This document shows positions 58,253 through 64,000 of a stretch of 64,000 nt of DNA, piece by piece. Under the pieces are notes generated by a model. That model searched no databases, had not been told where the DNA came from, and worked only from the letters and a program-made list of their open reading frames with translations. The stretch's first letter is position 1, and each line of letters starts with the position of its first letter. The stretch spans positions 564,501-628,500 of the forward strand of contig NZ_OY764015.1 of NCBI RefSeq assembly GCF_963667775.1, given 5' to 3'. Position numbers and translations under genes: made by a program. The DNA comes from an uncultured Trichococcus sp. Lineage in GTDB: Bacteria > Bacillota > Bacilli > Lactobacillales > Aerococcaceae.

Positions 58253-58627
58253 CTAGTAGGGCAAGGCTCCTTGAAAATTGATGATGATGTATTGCTTGTC
58301 GCCTGATTTAGTGGTCGTGATGGATAAATTTTCATTAAGAACCGGCTGCTTACCGAATATCTCCAACAAAAAGCTCTTGAAGACCTTATCCGTCTTGGAC
58401 TGCAGGGCCTCTTTGAAGAGGTCACTTTTCACTTCCGGATCGATTCTATCCTCAAAAATGATTTTTTCTTCGGGAGTGAGGTAATCATCTTCCAATACTA
58501 TTTCAGCCCTTCGGCCGAACGGAATCTGGACTTTCAAGCTGTCTTTGAATTCTTCTTTCTGGTAATCGCGGGCTATGCGCGTGACTAAGTAATCGATGGA
58601 TTGTCTGATCTCTGCTTGTTCTGTCAT
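58253..58627 (-). CDS. Hypothetical protein
   Basis: 124 residues, charged helical N-terminus (TEQAEIRQSIDYLVTRIARDYQKEE), no family recognised. Start ATG 58627 with GGAGGGATATTTC; ATG 58642 is less likely. Position near gpsB is where YpsA would be in Bacillus, but it is too small and lacks its motif. Confidence 0.7.
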   Translation of the reverse strand: MTEQAEIRQSIDYLVTRIARDYQKEEFKDSLKVQIPFGRRAEIVLEDDYLTPEEKIIFEDRIDPEVKSDLFKEALQSKTDKVFKSFLLEIFGKQPVLNENLSITTTKSGDKQYIIINFQGALPY

Positions 58628-58852
58628 GAAATATCCCTCCAACTTTTTTCCTGACCTAAATATATCACAAACCGTCCCTTTTATAAATCGTTCCTTCTTT
58701 GTGGCGGGCCGTTTTTCGGGAATTAATGTGCTGATGCATAGTCCGGAATATCTCTTTTTCCCGTAATTTGCTACAATAGGTTGAGAACGTCATCCCGAGG
58801 TTGTGCACAGTCAGTGCGGCACTGCCGAAAAAAAGATACGAGGTGTAAGAAA

Positions 58853-59335
58853 ATGGACAAAAGTATGATCGACAAGATCCACGAGGAATTGGAAGAACAG
58901 CACTTGCCTTGCGAGTGGCGATTGGAGTGGCATAAACCCTTCCATACAGTCGAAATTGTGTTATTATTAGAAGTCAGTTATCCTTCAGACAATAGTATTT
59001 CTGATGTATTTGGCCACTCCAATCACGAAGATCGGTTCATTTTTGAAGATTCTGTTTTGTTCTATGATCGTGCATCCTCCAAAATACGGGCGGAGGAATA
59101 TTTGGCAGGTATCCCTTTCGATCGGAAAAAGGGGATTCAAGGCGGATTGGCCGAAGCGGTTGTCAAGAACATCCGTCTGACGGTCGGGGAAGCAAACAGC
59201 AAACTCAGGGACTTTCTGAACAATGAAGGGGACTCCAGTTTCGAATTGCATTGGAATGAGCTGAATTTTATGCAGACAATCGGAACACTGAAGGAATTAG
59301 GAAGATTTGATGAAACGTATTATCGTTATCCTTGA
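58853..59335 (+). CDS. DUF3013 family protein
   Basis: 160 residues, acidic. The pattern IHEELEEQHLPCEWRLEWHKPFHTVEIVLLLEV is that of DUF3013 proteins, which stand directly before prmA in many Lactobacillales; function unknown. ATG 58853 follows ACGAGGTGTAAGAAA. A frame to 58781 is not used. -10 TACAAT is about 75 bp upstream. Confidence 0.82.
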   Translation: MDKSMIDKIHEELEEQHLPCEWRLEWHKPFHTVEIVLLLEVSYPSDNSISDVFGHSNHEDRFIFEDSVLFYDRASSKIRAEEYLAGIPFDRKKGIQGGLAEAVVKNIRLTVGEANSKLRDFLNNEGDSSFELHWNELNFMQTIGTLKELGRFDETYYRYP

Positions 59336-59356
59336 TGATAGGAAAGGTGATTGTAA

Positions 59357-60307
59357 ATGGAATGGAATGAAGTGAAGGTTGTGACTGCTACCGAAGCGGT
59401 TGAAGCTGTATCGAATATATTGATGGAAGCCGGTGCGAAAGGCGTCGCCATAGATGACGAATTGGACTTCGTCAATCTGCAGGATGATGGTTTCGGTCAG
59501 ATCAAGGAGGAACGGGCTTTGCCTGAGGAAGGGCACGCCGTATATATCATGGCTTATTATCCGAATAACGAAGGTTTCCAGGATACCGTGTTGTTCATCA
59601 AAGACCAGCTGGCACAGCTGGAAAAAATTGATCTGAAGATCGGAAAAAATGAGCTGCAGATCAACCAAGTGAAAGAAGAGGATTGGGAAAACTCCTGGAA
59701 AGAATATTTCCATCCGATCCGCTTGACGCGTTTTTTGACGATCGTACCTTATTGGGAAAACTACACGCCTGAAGATGAAAAAGAGATGCTGATTCAATTG
59801 GATCCGGGGATGGCCTTCGGCACTGGCACGCATCCGACGACGCGTCTGTCCATCGAAGCGCTCGAAGCAGTCATGCGCGGTGGCGAAAAAGTGATCGATG
59901 TCGGAACCGGGTCGGGCGTGTTGAGCATCGCAGCCAAAGCCATGGGCGCGGAAACGGTCTATGCCTACGATATCGATGAAATCGCTACACGCGTTTCCAA
60001 AGAGAACATCGCTTATAATGCGTACGCTTCCGATGTCATCGTCAAAGAGAATAATCTATTGGTAGGCATCGCTGATCAGGAAGCGGACATCATCGTCGCG
60101 AATATCCTGGCCGAAATCCTTCTGCTGTTGCTTCCCGATGCCTACAATAACCTCAAGGACGATGGCTGTTTCATCCTTTCGGGCATCATCGATTCAAAGA
60201 AAGAGGAACTGACTGCAGCCTTGATCAGCAACGGCTTTGAGATCGAGCAAGAAAAGCAAATGAAAGATTGGGTTTGCCTGATCTGCAAAAAAAAATTGGA
60301 GGATTGA
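59357..60307 (+). CDS. prmA: Ribosomal protein L11 methyltransferase
   Basis: 316 residues. N-terminal L11-binding part and a SAM domain with LDPGMAFGTGTHPTTRLSIEALE, DVGTGSGVLSIAA and ANILAEILLLLLPD. Methylates L11. RBS AAAGGTGATTGTAA. Confidence 0.97.
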   Translation: MEWNEVKVVTATEAVEAVSNILMEAGAKGVAIDDELDFVNLQDDGFGQIKEERALPEEGHAVYIMAYYPNNEGFQDTVLFIKDQLAQLEKIDLKIGKNELQINQVKEEDWENSWKEYFHPIRLTRFLTIVPYWENYTPEDEKEMLIQLDPGMAFGTGTHPTTRLSIEALEAVMRGGEKVIDVGTGSGVLSIAAKAMGAETVYAYDIDEIATRVSKENIAYNAYASDVIVKENNLLVGIADQEADIIVANILAEILLLLLPDAYNNLKDDGCFILSGIIDSKKEELTAALISNGFEIEQEKQMKDWVCLICKKKLED

Positions 60308-60310
60308 AGC

Positions 60311-61087
60311 ATGCAGCGATACATCATTCCGCCTCTAGCAAAAAATTATCAAACCCAGCCGATTGTTTTGTCGGATGATTTCCATCACCATATGGTGCAT
60401 GTGATGCGCATGAAGCCGGGGGATCGGGTCTATTTGGCCGACAACTCCGGCATTTCATTCGTTGCGGAAATCACCGATATATCAGCAAGTACCGTCAGTT
60501 TGAAGTGGGTGGCCGACGAAGACCGCTCCACGGAACTGCCGGTCAAGATTGCGATCGCTTGTGGACTGCCGAAGGGGGACAAGCTGGAATACATCGTACA
60601 GAAGGGCACTGAGTTGGGCGCGGCAGCCTTCATCCCTTTCGCGGCCAAGAATGCGGTTGTAAAGTGGACAGCTGATAAAAGCGCAAAAAAACAGCAGCGT
60701 CTGCAGAAAATTGCGAAAGAGGCAGCCGAGCAATCGCACCGCCAAAAGGAACCGTTTGTGCATCCTGTCCACAACCTTAAAGAGTTGCTGGCGGAAGCGA
60801 TAAAATACAGCAAAGTGTTGGTTGCTTATGAAGAGGATGCGAAGGCTGGAGAAGGCAGCATCTTGGTGAACACTCTGGAAAATCTCGAAGCAGGCGATTC
60901 GCTATTGTTGGTGTTCGGGCCTGAAGGCGGGTTGGCGCCGGAAGAGCTGACGGCTTTCAGACAAGCCGGCCACAAGAGCTGTGCGTTGGGACCGAGGATT
61001 CTACGGGCAGAGACAGCGCCCTTGTATGCATTGGCGGCAGTATCCTATGAAATGGAATTAAGAAAAGGAGCGGATAAAAATGGTTGA
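60311..61087 (+). CDS. rsmE: 16S rRNA (uracil-1498-N3)-methyltransferase
   Basis: 258 residues. SPOUT fold: [16 protein letters not shown]-like N-terminus, [14 protein letters not shown] and [16 protein letters not shown] (knot). It starts 4 bp after prmA and overlaps deoC by 8 bp. Confidence 0.96.
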   Translation: MQRYIIPPLAKNYQTQPIVLSDDFHHHMVHVMRMKPGDRVYLADNSGISFVAEITDISASTVSLKWVADEDRSTELPVKIAIACGLPKGDKLEYIVQKGTELGAAAFIPFAAKNAVVKWTADKSAKKQQRLQKIAKEAAEQSHRQKEPFVHPVHNLKELLAEAIKYSKVLVAYEEDAKAGEGSILVNTLENLEAGDSLLLVFGPEGGLAPEELTAFRQAGHKSCALGPRILRAETAPLYALAAVSYEMELRKGADKNG

Positions 61088-61745
61088 AAAAATAAACAAA
61101 TACATCGATCACACTTTATTAAGACAAGATGCGACAGAGGCGGAAATTAAAGCCCTTTGTGAAGAAGCGAAGAAGTATGACTTCAAATCCGTCTGCGTAC
61201 AACCTTACTGGGTCAAAAAGGTTGAAGCCTTCCTGACCGGTTCGAATGTCCTTGTCTGCACTGTCGTTGGTTTTCCGCATGGCGCCAATACGGCAGAAGT
61301 GAAAACTTTCGAAACGAAACAGGCGGTTCAGAACGGTGCCGATGAAGTCGATATGGTCATCAACATCGGAGCCTTGAAGGATGGCGATTACCAGACTGTC
61401 GAACATGAAATCGCAGCTTTGGTCGAAGCAGTCAAAGGCAAGGCGATCCTGAAGGTCATCATCGAGACTTGTCTGTTGACCGATGATGAAAAAGTGGTCG
61501 CTTGCCAGTTGGCCCAAAAGGCGGGGGCCGACTTTGTCAAGACATCCACCGGTTTTTCAACAGGTGGCGCAACATTGGAAGATGTCGCACTGATGCGCAA
61601 GACAGTCGGACCTGAAATGGACGTAAAAGCAAGCGGCGGCGTGCGCACGTATGAAGATGCACTGGCTTTCATCGCAGCCGGCGCAACGCGCTTGGGCACC
61701 TCCAGCGGCAAGAGAATCGTCGAAGGTTGGCTTTCGGCAAAATAA
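61080..61745 (+). CDS. deoC: Deoxyribose-phosphate aldolase
   Basis: 221 residues. [46 protein letters not shown] (Lys region), [14 protein letters not shown] (Schiff-base Lys) and [12 protein letters not shown] are the DERA signature. Converts deoxyribose 5-phosphate to acetaldehyde and glyceraldehyde 3-phosphate. Confidence 0.97.
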   Translation: MVEKINKYIDHTLLRQDATEAEIKALCEEAKKYDFKSVCVQPYWVKKVEAFLTGSNVLVCTVVGFPHGANTAEVKTFETKQAVQNGADEVDMVINIGALKDGDYQTVEHEIAALVEAVKGKAILKVIIETCLLTDDEKVVACQLAQKAGADFVKTSTGFSTGGATLEDVALMRKTVGPEMDVKASGGVRTYEDALAFIAAGATRLGTSSGKRIVEGWLSAK

Positions 61746-61795
61746 ATGCAAGGGATGCTCTGTTCGCATTCAAAAAAATGTGAACCAAGCTAGTA

Positions 61796-61840
61796 AACCT
61801 TGAGGGACTTCTTTTCAGGAGACAGTCCTTCAAGGTTTTT
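61796..61840 (+). terminator. Terminator after deoC
   Basis: AACCTTGAGGGACT / AGTCCTTCAAGGTT, 14-bp stem with wobble, then TTTTT. Confidence 0.9.
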
Positions 61841-61901
61841 CTGATGTCTCAAGGTTGAAAATAGATAATAATTGTTGATGGCGCATCGTTCCGATTTACA
61901 G

Positions 61902-61907
61902 TATAAT
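61902..61907 (+). promoter_or_regulatory. Putative relA promoter -10
   Basis: TATAAT at 61902-61907 with TTGATG 21 bp upstream (too far) and otherwise weak -35. The leader of about 120 nt holds no ORF of note. Confidence 0.45.
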
Positions 61908-62029
61908 AAAGGGAAATATATTCACTTTTTGTTTGCAGAATAGGATATATAGAGCCACTGTTCCGATTGCGGACGGAATCGGAAATCGCAGTAAGTAAAT
62001 ACATAATCTTAAAAGTCAGGAGTGACAAC

Positions 62030-64000
62030 ATGCCGAAAATCAAAACCTATTCACCTGAAGAGGTTGTGCAGCTATGCGCGGAATATATGAATGAAACCCA
62101 TGTGGCATTTGTCCAAAAAGCGTGTGATTTTGCCAGGGAAGCTCATAGCGGGCAGATGCGAAAGTCCGGTGAGGAGTACTTTGTTCATCCGACCCAAGTC
62201 GCAGCGATATTGGCAGATTTGAAATTAGATCCTGAAACGATTGCAACGGGATTTTTGCATGATGTTGTGGAAGATACAGAATACACTTTGGAGGATATCG
62301 AACGCGAATTTTCCAAAACCGTAGCCATTTTGGTCGATGGTGTCACCAAGTTGGGTAAAATCGAATACAAATCGCATGAAGAGCAACAGGCCGAAAACCA
62401 CCGCAAGATGTTGATGGCCATGGCGAAGGACCTGCGGATCATTATGGTGAAATTGGCGGACCGATTGCACAATATGCGCACGTTGAAATACCATAAGCCG
62501 GAAAAACAACGGATCATATCCAATGAGACGTTGGAAATCTATGCCCCCTTAGCCCACCGATTAGGGATGAACCGGATCAAATGGGAATTGGAGGATACAT
62601 CGCTCAGGTATCTGAATCCACAGCAATATTACCGGATTGTTCATTTGATGAACAGCAAGCGCGATGAACGTGAGCTCTACATCAAGGATACAATCAACAA
62701 AATCAAAGAGTCGATTGACGAGTTGGAGATTGAGGCCGACATCTACGGCAGGCCGAAGCACATCAACTCCATTTACCGGAAAATGAAGGACCAAAAGAAA
62801 CAATTCACGGAAATCTACGATCTGTTGGCTATCCGTGTCATCGTCCATTCCATCAAAGACTGTTATGCCGTTTTGGGTGCTATCCATACAAAATGGAAGC
62901 CGATGCCGGGACGTTTCAAAGATTATATCGCCATGCCCAAGGCGAATATGTATCAGTCGCTGCATACGACCGTCATCGGGACGCAAGGAACGCCTGTCGA
63001 AATCCAGATCCGGACAATCGAAATGCACCAGGTCGCGGAGTATGGGGTTGCGGCTCACTGGGCATACAAAGAGGGCATCACCAAAAAAATCGATCCGGAA
63101 AAGATGCCCCATCAGATCGATTGGTTCCGTGACCTGATCGATTTGCAGGATGATTCCAAGAACGCCAGCGAGTTCGTCGAAAGCGTCAAAGAGGATATTT
63201 TCAAGGACAAAGTGTATGTCTTCACTCCGAAAGGCGATGTCGTTGAATTACCATCGGGTGCCGGTCCTTTGGATTTCGCCTATAACATCCATACCGAAAT
63301 TGGGCACAAAACCATCGGCGCTAAAGTCAACGGGAAAATCGTCCCTTTGAATTACAAGCTTCAGAACGGCGACATCATCGAAGTGATGACATCACCGAAC
63401 TCATTCGGTCCAAGCAGGGACTGGGTCAACCTGGTTTCCACCAGCAAAGCAAAAAACAAAATCAAACGCTATTTCAAGCTGCAGGACCGCGATGAACACG
63501 TCATCAAAGGCCGGGATATGCTGGAAAAACAACTGGTGGAAATGGAGTTTCCGCCAAAGGAATTCCTGACAAAACTAGGGATCAAAGATTTGTTGAATCG
63601 TTTCAATGTCAACTCTGAAGATGACCTCTATGCCGCAATCGGGTTCGGTGAACTGTCTGCCTTCATCGTTTCCAATCGTTTGACCGAAAAAGCCCGACGA
63701 GAGCGGGATAAGCACAAAGCGGAACAACAGCTGGACACGATCGAGCAAAAAACAAAAAAAGATAATCCGAAGATGAAGATCCGTCATGAAGGCGGCGTAG
63801 TCATCCAAGGAGTGGATAATCTGCTCATCCGCATCAGCCATTGCTGCAACCCGGTTCCGGGGGATGAAATTGTCGGCTACATCACAAAAGGGCGCGGTAT
63901 CTCGGTCCATCGGAAAGATTGCCCGAATGTGCAAGTTTCCGGAGAACACGGCGACCGGTTGATTGATGTCGAATGGGAAGATACCGGATTGTCAAATATC
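62030..64000 (+). CDS. relA: Bifunctional (p)ppGpp synthetase/hydrolase Rel (5' part)
   Basis: 657 codons seen, open to the right edge. The N-terminal HD hydrolase (HPTQVAAILADLKLD, FLHDVVEDTEYT) is intact, so it is bifunctional. The synthetase region (GRPKHINSIYRKMKDQ, DLLAIRVIVHSIKDCYAVLG, FKDYIAMPKANMYQSLHTT) and TGS domain (VYVFTPKGDVVELPSGAGPLDFAYNIHTEIGH) follow; the ACT end lies beyond the window. Sets the stringent response. Confidence 0.97.
   Translation, partial: MPKIKTYSPEEVVQLCAEYMNETHVAFVQKACDFAREAHSGQMRKSGEEYFVHPTQVAAILADLKLDPETIATGFLHDVVEDTEYTLEDIEREFSKTVAILVDGVTKLGKIEYKSHEEQQAENHRKMLMAMAKDLRIIMVKLADRLHNMRTLKYHKPEKQRIISNETLEIYAPLAHRLGMNRIKWELEDTSLRYLNPQQYYRIVHLMNSKRDERELYIKDTINKIKESIDELEIEADIYGRPKHINSIYRKMKDQKKQFTEIYDLLAIRVIVHSIKDCYAVLGAIHTKWKPMPGRFKDYIAMPKANMYQSLHTTVIGTQGTPVEIQIRTIEMHQVAEYGVAAHWAYKEGITKKIDPEKMPHQIDWFRDLIDLQDDSKNASEFVESVKEDIFKDKVYVFTPKGDVVELPSGAGPLDFAYNIHTEIGHKTIGAKVNGKIVPLNYKLQNGDIIEVMTSPNSFGPSRDWVNLVSTSKAKNKIKRYFKLQDRDEHVIKGRDMLEKQLVEMEFPPKEFLTKLGIKDLLNRFNVNSEDDLYAAIGFGELSAFIVSNRLTEKARRERDKHKAEQQLDTIEQKTKKDNPKMKIRHEGGVVIQGVDNLLIRISHCCNPVPGDEIVGYITKGRGISVHRKDCPNVQVSGEHGDRLIDVEWEDTGLSNI

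Noticed and set aside
1-64000. CRISPR array, rRNA operon or insertion sequence
   Set aside because: No regularly spaced repeats of CRISPR size, no rRNA-like sequence and no transposase frames were seen; the only reverse transcriptase belongs to the DGR.

Overview
The window is 64 kb of a low- to mid-GC Gram-positive chromosome of the order Lactobacillales, plausibly Carnobacteriaceae (Trichococcus or Carnobacterium type). The grounds are the FabT-led fatty-acid cluster with FabK as enoyl reductase, GpsB next to a B-type RNase P RNA, the DUF3013-prmA-rsmE order, and RBSs of AGGAGG type. The genus is an inference; no taxonomic search was possible.

Layout. (1) 1-8122: a tightly packed host operon on the + strand, xseA(end)-xseB-ispA-tlyA-recN-glycerophosphodiesterase-miaA-hflX-ynbB-like, closed by a strong terminator. 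(2) 8234-8716: two identical tRNA-Arg(UCU) genes, each with its own promoter. (3) 8706-43060: a complete-looking 34.3-kb siphophage-type prophage (HK97-like head) integrated into the 3' end of the second tRNA-Arg, flanked by a 14-bp direct repeat. (4) 43071-44064: host terminator and two small host genes. (5) 44190-53989: the type II fatty-acid synthesis operon fabT-fabH-acpP-fabK-fabD-fabG-fabF-accB-fabZ-accC-accD-accA, with one good promoter and three tandem FabT boxes. (6) 54 kb to the end: host genes including a cold-shock protein, an RNase HI-like protein, an rRNA methyltransferase, rnpB, gpsB, DUF3013, prmA, rsmE, deoC and the 5' part of relA.

Prophage organisation. The leftward lysogeny arm holds an integrase, a membrane-anchored DEDDh exonuclease-BRCT protein and a CI-like repressor. 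It faces a Cro-like gene across divergent promoters, each with an operator in its spacer. The rightward early region holds Rha/ORF6C antirepressor, DUF771, a DnaD-type initiator with an iteron-like origin inside it, an HNHc nuclease, SSB, YopX, a MazG-like protein, an ArpU-like late regulator and many tiny proteins. The late region runs HNH/P-loop protein, terS, terL, portal, protease, capsid, connectors, tail tube, chaperones with a -1 frameshift, tape measure, Dit, Tal-like protein, fibre, diversified adhesin, holin and two-domain endolysin.

The most notable system is a diversity-generating retroelement (DGR) in the tail-tip region. A 111-bp template repeat (38652-38762) and a 111-bp variable repeat at the 3' end of the adhesin gene (38460-38570) differ at 16 positions, and all 16 are adenines in the template. 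A hairpin follows the variable repeat and a DGR-type reverse transcriptase (YVDD) lies just downstream. Together they should mutate the phage's putative receptor-binding protein. No Avd-type accessory gene is recognisable. A second oddity is that the tape measure gene has no ATG, GTG or TTG at its expected start: a well-placed RBS precedes ACG.
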